A DNA stretch of 51,725 nucleotides from Dolichospermum sp. UHCC 0259 (GTDB taxonomy: Bacteria; Cyanobacteriota; Cyanobacteriia; Cyanobacteriales; Nostocaceae): assembly GCF_009711935.1 (NCBI RefSeq), contig NZ_VIKX01000192.1:1-51725 (forward strand). The letters are read 5' to 3'. Made by a program: the position numbers and the translations under genes. Shown one piece after another: positions 43,932 to 51,725 of the stretch; the stretch's first letter is position 1, and the number at the start of each line of letters is the position of its first letter. The notes beneath the pieces were generated by a model. That model saw nothing but the letters and a program-made list of their open reading frames with translations. It did not search any database and was not told the DNA's origin.

Positions 43932-45107
43932 ATGAACCCAGAAGAATCTCCAACTCCAGAACCCATAAATGAGTGGTTAGAACAAATAGAAGTGCAACCC
44001 CCCACAAATGAACTCCCAGAAAACCCATCTACCGATTTACAATTAGAAAATCAAGCATCTGGTGAATTGGCAAACTCAGAAACAACAGAAACAACAATAC
44101 TAGCAGCGGAAAATTCACTACATATACAAGCAGAGCAAAGATTAGTCCAATTACAGCAAAAGTCATCAGAACTTAGCGCAGAAATTGCTCAATTGGAAAC
44201 TACTTATGCCACCCTTCAGACGCAAATTGGTGTAACTCAAACTGCACTCTCGCAAGTTGTCCAAGATTCATTATCACAGTTAGAACAACGCAAACAAGCC
44301 TTACAAATTTCCGTTGAACAACTCGAACGTCGTCAAGAACGGATTCGTAATGAAATGCGGACAACCTTTGCTGGCACATCTCAAGATATAGCAATTCGGG
44401 TACAAGGTTTTAAAGACTATCTCACAGGTAGTTTACAGGATTTGGCATCAGCAGCCGAACAAATGCAGCTTGTACAACCTTCACGAGAACGGGAAAAGCC
44501 AGCGCCGAAAGAAGCTAAACCTGTGAAAGAACAATTGGAAATGCCGCAACTTGGTCAACAGCAGTTTCAGGATACCACCAAAAAAATCCGCCGCTTACTT
44601 GACCAATACCGCAACCAACCAGATTATTATGGCCCACCCTGGCAGTTACGCCGCACCTTTGAACCAATTCATGCCGAAAAAATCTCAAATTGGTTATTTA
44701 CCTTAGGTGGACGGGGTGCTTTACGGACAATGGGTAGCCGTTTACAGAATATTTTAATTGCTTCATCGGCAATTTCGATATTACATCAATTATATGGCGA
44801 TCGCGTGCGAACCCTAATTTTAGCAAACACTCCAGAACGTTTAGGCGAATGGCGACGCGGTTTACAAGATTGTTTAGGTATCGGTCGTCCCGATTTTGGA
44901 CCCGACAGAGGAGTGGTATTATTTGAAGCACCGACAGCTTTAGCCCAAAAAGCCGAGAGATTAGTTAAAGCTAACCAAATGCCTTTAATTATCATTGATG
45001 ATTCTGAGGAACAAATTAGTTTAGCGTTACTACAATTCCCTCTCTGGTTAGCTTTTGCCCCTGACCCAAAAACCATGAAAGATCGAGATTTTGATGATGA
45101 TTTTTAA
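43932..45107 (+). CDS. DUF3086-family protein with coiled coil
   Basis: A cyanobacterial protein of about 391 residues. An acidic, Pro/Glu-rich N-terminus (1-60) is followed by a coiled coil (about 65-150; RLVQLQQKSSELSAEIAQLE then LEQRKQALQISVEQLERRQE). The DUF3086 core (about 205-385) starts FQDTTKKIRRLLDQYRNQ, includes WQLRRTFEPIHAEKISNW and ends PLIIIDDSEEQISLALLQFP. Function is unknown. ATG 43932 is preferred over TTG 43926. It is third in the MlaE-DUF3119-DUF3086-PlsY series. Confidence 0.87.
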   Translation: MNPEESPTPEPINEWLEQIEVQPPTNELPENPSTDLQLENQASGELANSETTETTILAAENSLHIQAEQRLVQLQQKSSELSAEIAQLETTYATLQTQIGVTQTALSQVVQDSLSQLEQRKQALQISVEQLERRQERIRNEMRTTFAGTSQDIAIRVQGFKDYLTGSLQDLASAAEQMQLVQPSREREKPAPKEAKPVKEQLEMPQLGQQQFQDTTKKIRRLLDQYRNQPDYYGPPWQLRRTFEPIHAEKISNWLFTLGGRGALRTMGSRLQNILIASSAISILHQLYGDRVRTLILANTPERLGEWRRGLQDCLGIGRPDFGPDRGVVLFEAPTALAQKAERLVKANQMPLIIIDDSEEQISLALLQFPLWLAFAPDPKTMKDRDFDDDF

Positions 45108-45246
45108 TTAGTCATTGGTCATTGGTCATTAGTCATTGGTCATTGGTCATTGGTCATTGGTCATTGGTAAAACAACTAACAACTAATAACTGACAACTAA
45201 CAACTAACAACTAACAACTGACAACTAACAACTAACAACTGACAAA
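45108..45246. repeat. STRR runs GTCATTG and ACAACTA between DUF3086 and plsY genes
   Basis: GTCATTG repeated about eight times (45113-45168), then ACAACTA/ACAACTG units about nine times (45172-45243). The run stops a few bases before the plsY ATG, so the usual Shine-Dalgarno position is occupied by repeat DNA. Confidence 0.92.
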
Positions 45247-45249
45247 TTT

Positions 45250-45930
45250 ATGTTTCTTTGGTTAAGTTTGTGTGGAGTAGTGGTTTTATTAGCTTACCTA
45301 TTTGGTTCTTTTCCAACTGGATATCTAGCAGGTAAACTATTAAAAGGAATTGATATTCGGGAAGTTGGTTCTGGTTCAACAGGTGCAACTAATGTTTTGA
45401 GAACCTTGGGTAAAGTTCCAGGGGCATTTGTGTTATTAATTGATGCTTTAAAAGGAGCATTAGCCATAAATTTAGGTTATGCCTTATTTAACATTGCTTA
45501 TAGTCAAAACTTAATTCCACCAAATGTAAATTCCGAAATTTGGCAACCTTATTTAGTCACCTTAGCTGGTTTAGCCGCCCTTTTAGGACATAGTAAATCA
45601 ATCTTTCTTGGCTTCACTGGTGGTAAATCTGTGGCTAGTGGTGTGGGAATTTTACTAGCTATAAATTGGCAGGTGGGATTATCAACATTAGGAGTATTTG
45701 CAGTAGTCATTGCCATTTCTAGAATTGTATCTTTAAGTTCTATTTGTGGGGCTGTGGCAGTTTCTATTTTAATGGTAATTTTCCAGCAACCTTTAGCCTA
45801 CATTCTTCTAGGTTTGACTGGCGGTTTATATGTAATTATCCGTCACCGCAGTAATATTGAGCGATTAATTGCGGGTACAGAACCAAAAATTGGTCAAAAG
45901 ATAGAAACACAAACAGAACAAATTACTTAG
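45250..45930 (+). CDS. plsY: Acyl-phosphate:glycerol-3-phosphate acyltransferase PlsY
   Basis: PlsY is an integral-membrane enzyme that uses acyl-phosphate (made by PlsX) to acylate glycerol 3-phosphate, the first step of phospholipid and galactolipid assembly. The 226-residue protein is full length with about six membrane helices. All three family motifs are seen: LFGSFPTGYLAGKLL, GSGSTGATNVLRTLGK and GHSKSIFLGFTGGKSVASGVG. A heptamer repeat run ends three bases before the ATG, and no Shine-Dalgarno is visible. Confidence 0.95.
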   Translation: MFLWLSLCGVVVLLAYLFGSFPTGYLAGKLLKGIDIREVGSGSTGATNVLRTLGKVPGAFVLLIDALKGALAINLGYALFNIAYSQNLIPPNVNSEIWQPYLVTLAGLAALLGHSKSIFLGFTGGKSVASGVGILLAINWQVGLSTLGVFAVVIAISRIVSLSSICGAVAVSILMVIFQQPLAYILLGLTGGLYVIIRHRSNIERLIAGTEPKIGQKIETQTEQIT

Positions 45931-45992
45931 GAACGCAAATTTAATAACCTGCAATTCTGATTTAACCTAGAATGGTGCGTTGACTCCTGAAT

Positions 45993-46050
45993 GGGCGCAG
46001 GCCCTGCGCCCCTACCTCCTTCTTCTTTCTCCTGACTCCTGACTCCTGAC
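45993..46050. repeat. Dispersed GGGCGCAGG palindrome, copy 3, plus CTCCTGA STRR
   Basis: GGGCGCAGG-C-CCTGCGCCC (45993-46011) is followed by CTACCTCC, the inverse of the flank of copies 1 and 2. CTCCTGACTCCTGACTCCTG follows. Located between convergent genes. Confidence 0.75.
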
Positions 46051-46052
46051 TC

Positions 46053-46685
46053 CTATTTAACGATTTTTCTGGACTGAATTACCTGCAAACTTCCACCTGC
46101 ATATAAACTAGGTTTAGCCACATCAAAACCAAAATCTCGTAACAAACCAGGTAAATCTGTTTTCAACAATTCCCAAGCCGTCTGGGTTTCAAACAGCCAG
46201 AAAAATACAGCCAACCCCGGCCAAAATATCGGATTTGTAGGAGGGTGAAAATCCACCAAAGTGAAAACTCCTCCCGGTTTTAATACCCGATAAACCTCTT
46301 TAAGAATTTTGCGGAGTTGTTCTGACTGCATTTCGTGTAAGGCTGCGCTAGTATGTACCACGTCGAACGAATTATCTGCAAAAGGCATATCCTCAGCAAA
46401 TGCTTTGATATAAGTAGCATTTGGTACATTTTCCTGGCATCGTTTGATAGATAATGGGGAAGCATCCAAGCCGGTGACGTTTTCCGAAAAATTTACCAAA
46501 AATCTGGTTACTTGACCACTACCACAACATAAATCTAAAATCTGAGTATCTGATTGTAGTTTTAAGTTTTGTAAAGCCAGTTGACGAAATCGGGGTTCAC
46601 CACCCACAGTCACAGCCGCTAACCGAGAGATGCCATCATATAGCCATTGGTATCTATAACTTAAATCTCTAAAAATTGTTGCCAT
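46053..46685 (-). CDS. Class I SAM-dependent methyltransferase (UbiE-like)
   Basis: This 210-residue methyltransferase has motif I ILDLCCGSGQVTRFLV (about residues 49-64), the acidic loop VTGLDASPLSIKRCQ, motif II NSFDVVHTSAALHEM and LKEVYRVLKPGGVFTLVDFH. The YRWLYDGISRL start and these motifs are like quinone- or lipid-methylating UbiE/MenG-type enzymes in cyanobacteria. The substrate cannot be told from sequence. CAGGAAA lies about 10 bases before the ATG. It diverges from hemH by 93 bases. Confidence 0.85.
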   Translation of the reverse strand: MATIFRDLSYRYQWLYDGISRLAAVTVGGEPRFRQLALQNLKLQSDTQILDLCCGSGQVTRFLVNFSENVTGLDASPLSIKRCQENVPNATYIKAFAEDMPFADNSFDVVHTSAALHEMQSEQLRKILKEVYRVLKPGGVFTLVDFHPPTNPIFWPGLAVFFWLFETQTAWELLKTDLPGLLRDFGFDVAKPSLYAGGSLQVIQSRKIVK

Positions 46686-46778
46686 TGTATTTTTCCTGCC
46701 GATAAAGCTTTATATTTAATAAAGATATATTGTTAACATTAGTGAAAAATCTGTAAGGATTGGGGGAAAGTAACTGCT

Positions 46779-47945
46779 ATGGGTCGTATAGGGGTATTAT
46801 TACTTAATCTCGGTGGTCCCGATAAACTAGAAGATGTAGGACCTTTTTTGTATAATCTGTTTTCAGATCCCGAAATTATCCGTTTACCGTTTCGCTGGAT
46901 GCAAAAACCTCTGGCTTGGTTTATTGCTACACGCAGAGAAAAAACATCTCAAGCAAATTATAAACAAATTGGCGGCGGTTCTCCCTTACGACGGATTACA
47001 GAGGAACAAGGAGAAGCTATTAAGGCGCAGTTAGGTGAATTAGGACAAGAAGCTAATATCTATGTGGGAATGCGCTATTGGCATCCTTATACAGAGGAAG
47101 CGATCGCTCAACTTACTCAAGATAACATTGATAAGTTAGTAATTCTCCCACTTTACCCCCAATTTTCTATCAGCACCAGTGGTTCTAGTTTCCGCTTGTT
47201 AGAACAACTGTGGAAAGAAAACCCCAAACTCCAAAGTCTTGAATATACAGTCATTGCCTCTTGGTACAAAGAACCAGGTTATCTCCAAGCAATGGCAGAA
47301 CTCATAATTGGCGAACTTAATAAATTTTCACATCCTGATGATGTGCATATTTTCTTCAGCGCACATGGCGTACCTAAAAGCTATGTAGAGGAAGCAGGAG
47401 ATCCCTACCAGCAAGAAATTGAGGAATGCACAACCTTAATTATGCAAACTCTCAATCGTCCCAATCCCCACACCCTCGCCTATCAAAGTCGTGTTGGTCC
47501 GGTAGAATGGTTACAACCATACACAGAAGATGCCCTCAACGAACTTGGCACTAAAGGTGTGAAAGATTTGGTAGTCGTCCCCATTAGTTTTGTTTCTGAA
47601 CACATCGAAACACTACAAGAAATTGACATTGAATATCGAGAAATAGCTGAAGAAGCAGGAATACACAACTTCGGACGAGTTCCTGCCCCCAACACCAACC
47701 CAGTTTTTATTAAAGCTCTATCCGACCTGATAATTGATGTTCTCCAACAACCTGACCTCAAACTCTCTCAAGTTACCCAAATGAAAAAACGGGTGAAAAT
47801 GTATCCCCAAGAACGTTGGGAATGGGGAATTACTACTAGCGCCGAAGTTTGGAATGGTCGGATAGCCATGCTAGGTTTTATCGGGTTGATTATTGAATTA
47901 ATCACTGGTAAAGGCTTACTGCACGTTATCGGACTTTTACATTAG
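46779..47945 (+). CDS. hemH: Ferrochelatase with C-terminal chlorophyll-binding (CAB) domain
   Basis: Ferrochelatase inserts Fe2+ into protoporphyrin IX to make heme. The 388-residue protein has catalytic residues in [20 protein letters not shown] (His) and [20 protein letters not shown] (Glu). Other signatures are [20 protein letters not shown] at the start and [12 protein letters not shown]. Residues about 345-388 form a linker and a light-harvesting-like helix with the chlorophyll motif [15 protein letters not shown]. That tail is specific to cyanobacterial/plastid type ferrochelatase and couples heme and chlorophyll supply. The gene is transcribed alone. Confidence 0.97.
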   Translation: MGRIGVLLLNLGGPDKLEDVGPFLYNLFSDPEIIRLPFRWMQKPLAWFIATRREKTSQANYKQIGGGSPLRRITEEQGEAIKAQLGELGQEANIYVGMRYWHPYTEEAIAQLTQDNIDKLVILPLYPQFSISTSGSSFRLLEQLWKENPKLQSLEYTVIASWYKEPGYLQAMAELIIGELNKFSHPDDVHIFFSAHGVPKSYVEEAGDPYQQEIEECTTLIMQTLNRPNPHTLAYQSRVGPVEWLQPYTEDALNELGTKGVKDLVVVPISFVSEHIETLQEIDIEYREIAEEAGIHNFGRVPAPNTNPVFIKALSDLIIDVLQQPDLKLSQVTQMKKRVKMYPQERWEWGITTSAEVWNGRIAMLGFIGLIIELITGKGLLHVIGLLH

Positions 47946-47948
47946 TTT

Positions 47949-47977
47949 TGGTAATGGGTAATGGGTAATGGGTAATC
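47949..47977. repeat. GGTAATG STRR after hemH
   Basis: GGTAATGGGTAATGGGTAAT continues for about four heptamers between hemH and the convergent DUF4126 gene. Confidence 0.8.
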
Positions 47978-47987
47978 ATTATTTCCC

Positions 47988-48554
47988 CTACACCCTACGC
48001 CCTGCCTCCTGCCTTTTCCTGTCACCTTTACGCCAATCATACCAGTATTTCGCGCTCACAATCGCCAGCCATAGCAGAATTAAAGCAATTAGTCCCCCCT
48101 GGCGAGGAGCATCTATGGCGAAGAATACGAGTATAATACACAAAATGTCTTGTATAAACACAGCCCATATAGGCAAACCGCGCAAGCGATAAAACCAACC
48201 TACTAAAACTAGCTGAAATACAAAAGCTAATAAACCACCAATTAAGGCAACTAGCCAGCTTGGTGTTTGTGTCGCTGAAGCAACAGACAAACCCATTAAA
48301 GCTCCAGCAAAGGGAGATAAAAATAAATGAATTTGCTGTACTATTCTCTGACCAATCAGTTTTTTAGAGGCAAACAGTTCAAATAACGACCAACTGGTTA
48401 ATAATCCCAGTAAAACATGGGGAGAAATACGTGATAATACTGGCATTTGTGACCACAGTTGATCTCCTTGAAGGATGCCAATAATTAATAAAGGTACACC
48501 TATTCTCATCCCGGCGGCAGCACCAGCAGATAATATGGCAAGAATTTCAATCAT
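47988..48554 (-). CDS. DUF4126-family membrane protein
   Basis: A 188-residue multi-pass protein with about five hydrophobic segments. The N-terminus EILAILSAGAAAGMRIGVPL is the DUF4126 hallmark (AxGxR). HVLLGLLTSWSLFELFASKK follows, then LSPFAGALMGLSVASATQTP. Biological role is unknown. The last ~20 residues (YWYDWRKGDRKRQEAGRR) are basic and partly encoded by a repeat-like CCTGCCTCCTGCC stretch, so the exact end may be acquired. Confidence 0.83.
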   Translation of the reverse strand: MIEILAILSAGAAAGMRIGVPLLIIGILQGDQLWSQMPVLSRISPHVLLGLLTSWSLFELFASKKLIGQRIVQQIHLFLSPFAGALMGLSVASATQTPSWLVALIGGLLAFVFQLVLVGWFYRLRGLPIWAVFIQDILCIILVFFAIDAPRQGGLIALILLWLAIVSAKYWYDWRKGDRKRQEAGRRV

Positions 48555-48965
48555 GGGTATATCCCCGACTTTACTAAACTAGCAAAGGTGATTTATTTAT
48601 ACGGGCTTTTATTGATAACAGTTTCTGATCAGGACTATAACAGGAGTGAGGAAAGAAACCTTGGAGTAGAAAGGGTATTACCGTTAATTGATGTCCTAAC
48701 CGCCTTTACGCTTGCTATTAATAAAATTAACATACCCATATTAGATGCAAATTTAATCTCTATATAAACTGTTTTAATCTATGCTCTGATATTTTGAGTA
48801 TAGTAATCAGCTATATATTTATTCTTCACTTTGCGACATGGAAGAAGTCAGTGGTCAGTGGTTAGTGGTCAGTGGTCAGTGGTCAGTGGTCAGTGGTCAG
48901 GAAAAAATCACCAATTCACTAATCACCAATTACCAATCACCAATCACCAATCACCAATTCCAGTT
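48555..48965. other. Spacer between DUF4126 and purB genes, mostly repeats at its right
   Basis: A 411-base gap. The left half carries the DUF4126 promoter (minus strand). 48848-48960 is STRR: GTCAGTG repeated about seven times, then CACCAAT/TACCAAT units ending at the purB stop. No RNA gene seen. Confidence 0.6.
48848..48960. repeat. STRR runs GTCAGTG and ATCACCA next to purB
   Basis: About seven GTCAGTG units (48850-48899) followed by ATCACCA/ATTACCA units to 48958. The second run reaches within ten bases of the purB stop codon. Confidence 0.9.
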
Positions 48966-50288
48966 CTAAATACCCAATCGTTGATAAACTTCTTCTAAAT
49001 GCTTGAGATGATGTAGTGGATCAAAACAGGCTTCTATCTCTGCGGAGGATAAGTTTTGAGTGACGCGAGGATCTGTACTGATTAAATCACGGAAGTTGCC
49101 TTCTGGTTTGTTCCAAGCAGTGTGGGCGTTTTCTTGGACTATAGTATAGGCTGCTTCTCGATTTAGTCCTTTGTCTATTAAGGTTAATAATACCCTTTGA
49201 CTAAAGACAACCCCACCATAACAGTTAAGATTTCGTGCCATGTTTTCGGGATAAACCAATAGGTTATTAACCAAGTTGGTGATTTCATGCAGCATAAAAT
49301 GAGTCAAAATGCAAGCATCTGGTAAAACTACCCGTTCTACAGAACTGTGGGAAATATCCCGTTCGTGCCACAAAGCGACGTTTTCTAATACTGCCCCTGC
49401 ATGACTTCTTACCAATCGTGCCATCCCTGTTAACCGTTCAGAACGGATGGGATTGCGTTTGTGAGGCATAGCACTAGAACCTTTTTGCCCTTTGGCAAAA
49501 AATTCTTCAACTTCTAAAACGTCTGTTTTTTGCAGGTTACGAATTTCTACAGCAAAGCGTTCTATGGATGCAGCCAGTAATGCTAATTGTTGCACAAAGT
49601 CTGCATGAATATCGCGGGAAATTACTTGAGTGGAGGCAGTATCGGGTTTAAGTCCGAGTTTTGCACAAGCGATCGCTTCTACTCTGGGTTCAACGTTAGC
49701 ATAAGTCCCCACAGCACCGGATATTTTACCAACAGCGATGGTTTTTTTGAGAATTTGCAACCGTTCTTGGTGTCGTAACACCTCCGCTAACCAACCAGCT
49801 AACTTAAAACCAAAAGTAATAGGTTCAGCGTGAATACCATGCGATCGCCCAATCATTACCGTATTTCGATGGGCAGTAGCTTTTTTACGAATAGCATCAA
49901 TGACATCTTCTAGGCGTGTTAACAACAGATCCAGACTAGCAACTAATTGTAGCGATAAAGCAGTATCTAAAACATCAGAACTCGTTAAACCTAAGTGAAT
50001 ATAGCGTCCTGCTTCACCTACATATTCATTAACATTTGTCAAGAAAGCAATCACATCATGACGAACTTCTGCCTCAATTTCCAGTACCCGTTTCGGGTCA
50101 AAATTCGCCTTAGCCTTAATTTCCTCTACTGCTGCTGCTGGAATATAACCCAGTTCTGCCTGTGCTTCGCAAACCGCGATCTCTACATCTAGCCAGGTTT
50201 TCAGCTTATAGGTTTCACTCCACAAATCGCCCATTTCGGGCAAGGTATAACGCTCAATCACATTCACAGCATCTAATACAACTGTCAT
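48966..50288 (-). CDS. purB: Adenylosuccinate lyase PurB
   Basis: PurB cleaves SAICAR and adenylosuccinate in purine synthesis. The 440-residue protein is slightly longer than the usual 431 because of an N-terminal MTVVLDAVN before the typical IERYTLPEMGDLWSE. Fumarase/lyase superfamily signatures are LTSSDVLDTALSLQL, then the signature loop GSSAMPHKRNPIRSERLTGM. The catalytic-His region is IGRSHGIHAEPITFGFKLAG. It ends LKHLEEVYQRLGI. It is monocistronic, and repeats flank its 3' end. Confidence 0.96.
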   Translation of the reverse strand: MTVVLDAVNVIERYTLPEMGDLWSETYKLKTWLDVEIAVCEAQAELGYIPAAAVEEIKAKANFDPKRVLEIEAEVRHDVIAFLTNVNEYVGEAGRYIHLGLTSSDVLDTALSLQLVASLDLLLTRLEDVIDAIRKKATAHRNTVMIGRSHGIHAEPITFGFKLAGWLAEVLRHQERLQILKKTIAVGKISGAVGTYANVEPRVEAIACAKLGLKPDTASTQVISRDIHADFVQQLALLAASIERFAVEIRNLQKTDVLEVEEFFAKGQKGSSAMPHKRNPIRSERLTGMARLVRSHAGAVLENVALWHERDISHSSVERVVLPDACILTHFMLHEITNLVNNLLVYPENMARNLNCYGGVVFSQRVLLTLIDKGLNREAAYTIVQENAHTAWNKPEGNFRDLISTDPRVTQNLSSAEIEACFDPLHHLKHLEEVYQRLGI

Positions 50289-50757
50289 ATTTTACATTGG
50301 AAACCACCCACTCTTAATGCCAATCTCTCCCGGATAACCGTCATATTTTAATTCTCAAAATTTTTACAGTAACTCAAAGCACAGCAAAAAATTCCAACAC
50401 AACTTTTTGGCTAACATCTTAACCTTTATTTAAAGCTTGGGTGATAGCATAAATTAGGCTGGGTAACTTATGCTCACAATTAAAGCTACAAACTCTCTAT
50501 GTTGAAAAGAATACTACTGCCATAATTGATCAATCACTATGAAATTACGCCAAAAGTCCAATATTAGAATTTAGCAGATAAATTAATATGGTTCTACCGC
50601 ATTTTGGGAAGACTAAATTATCACGCCTTATCAACTTTTTAGCAGCTAAATTGATTACACCGATAAAGTTAAGCGTGCAATAAGCAACATCTATCTGAGC
50701 CTGAGCGATCATGTCAAAGACCCCAAGCAATATTAATTTTAGGTTAAGGATGAAAAA
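50289..50757. other. Spacer between purB and the sensor kinase gene
   Basis: A 469-base AT-rich gap with the divergent promoters. A 75-codon minus frame at 50545-50772 overlaps the kinase start and resembles no family. AAGGATG before ATG 50758 is the ribosome site of the kinase gene. Nothing else is recognised. Confidence 0.45.
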
Positions 50758-51714
50758 ATGCTGGCTATACATGGTGTTGATAATATGGATCAGCTAAACC
50801 TCAAGCTAGAGTCAACGTTACAAGAATTACCAGTTTGGACAATACAAATAGAAATAGATCGTCCTGGTAATGAATTAGCAAAAATTTTTGCAGAAGATCC
50901 TTTGCTGCCAGGAATTATCTTGACTAAAGACAAAAAATATGCAGGCATGATTTCTCGGCGGCTGTTTTTTGAACAAATGAGTCATACCTATGGTTTAGGG
51001 CTATTTGCCGGTCGCCCTGTCGAATATCTTCATAATTTCTTACAACCGGAAACATTTATCTGCCTAGAAAATACCCCCATTGTCGAAGCAACTCAAATAG
51101 CTTTAGGGCGATCGCACAAACAGGTTTATGAGCCAATTGTCATTACAGATCAATCTTATCAATATGGATTATTAGATTTTCAGCAATTACTTTTAGCCCA
51201 CACCCAAATTCATGTTTTAACCTTAGCTCGACTTCAAAAAGAAAAAGAAAAAGCCAGAATAGCTAAAGCAGACTTCCGCGATCTTCAGCATAACTACAGC
51301 CGATTATTACAAAACGACAAAATGATCGCCTTGGGACAATTAGTAGCTGGTATTGCCCATGAAATCAATAATCCCATGAATTTTATTTATGGCAACCTCA
51401 ATTATGCCATCGAATATGTTAGAGATATCCTCGACATAATGGAAAATTATAAACAAGAACCATCCTATCCTGGCGCAATAGCCGCAGCTCAAGAAAAGGG
51501 AATCGAAATAGAATTTATTCTCGAAGATTTACCAAAATTATTATCATCCATGAAAGTTGGTGCTACAAGAGTAAATGAAATTGTCCTATCTTTACGTAAT
51601 TTTTCCCGATTAGATCAAGCAGAAATTAAACCTGTTGATATTCATGAAGGGATAGAAAACACATTAATAAGTAGTTTTTCACTCTCCCCCCACTTTCGAG
51701 AGTTTATAGGGTAG
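50758..51714 (+). pseudogene. Sensor histidine kinase with CBS-like N-terminus, interrupted before the ATPase domain
   Basis: A 318-codon frame. Residues 35-160 look like a pair of CBS domains (IFAEDPLLPGIILTKDKKYA, then GLLDFQQLL). A coiled segment follows, then a HisKA phospho-acceptor helix with His201 in LVAGIAHEINNPMNF, then LPKLLSSMKVGATRVNEIVL and SLRNFSRLDQAEIKPVDIHE. After GIENTL, where homologues continue into the HATPase_c domain, the sequence changes to ISSFSLSPHFREFIG and stops at 51714. The ATP-binding N, G1 and G2 boxes are all absent. The break at about 51667 fits insertion of foreign DNA or a rearrangement at the window edge. The gene is probably inactive as it stands. Confidence 0.65.
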
Positions 51715-51725
51715 GTAGAAGTAGG

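Noticed and set aside
50545-50772. 75-codon minus-strand frame between purB and the kinase gene
   Set aside because: It overlaps the start of the kinase gene and its ribosome site, and resembles nothing known.

Overview
This window is chromosomal DNA from a filamentous, probably heterocyst-forming cyanobacterium (Nostocales, Anabaena/Nostoc/Dolichospermum type). The evidence is its gene content: CalA/cyAbrB, PipX, SepF, CcsA, ferrochelatase with a chlorophyll-binding tail, DUF3086/DUF3119, an HglE/Pfa-type lipid polyketide synthase and a DevBCA-type exporter. AT-rich spacers, scattered HIP1 octamers (GCGATCGC, e.g. 2991-2998) and many runs of 7-base tandem repeats (STRRs) point the same way. 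I saw no tRNA, rRNA, CRISPR array or complete insertion sequence.

Left part (1-15.1 kb), mostly housekeeping: an Rpn/PD-(D/E)XK-like protein (-), thiC (-) with a possible degenerate TPP riboswitch, ccsA (+), a TolB-like lipoprotein (+), a succinate dehydrogenase/fumarate reductase iron-sulfur subunit (-), a 1.3-kb gene-poor gap, calA (+), a CPBP protease (+), an SRPBCC protein (-), hslO (+), a large membrane-anchored helical-repeat protein (+), then the minus-strand group pipX-pipY-sepF-proC.

Centre (15.5-36.3 kb), the most interesting region. A minus-strand gene set begins with a 2248-residue KS-AT-ACP-ACP-KR-DH synthase related to PfaA/HglE. It is followed by a PfaB-like protein (dead KS plus AT), a PfaD-type enoyl reductase, a stand-alone condensation/acyltransferase protein, a free acyl carrier protein, and a 619-residue protein with a TubC-type docking domain on a body I cannot assign. 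Across a 1-kb divergent control region lie a small basic protein and a complete DevB-DevC-DevA exporter, converging on an SDR oxidoreductase. I infer a locus that makes and exports a secondary (envelope) lipid. No thioesterase, reductive release enzyme, PPTase, chain-length factor or glycosyltransferase is present, so release and decoration must rely on the C-domain/ACP/619-residue trio or on genes elsewhere.

Right part (36.4-51.7 kb): a DUF4253 protein, an AarF/UbiB-type kinase, a small cyanobacterial protein, aroH, sppA, a small membrane protein, then a lipid-related plus-strand set (MlaE permease, DUF3119, DUF3086, plsY). These are followed by a methyltransferase, hemH, a DUF4126 membrane protein, purB, and a CBS/histidine-kinase gene at the right edge that loses its ATPase domain, apparently by interruption.

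Heptamer repeats fill many spacers and have entered coding sequence at least twice (the lipoprotein N-terminus and the synthase linker). They also create false upstream start codons for the PfaB- and PfaD-like genes.
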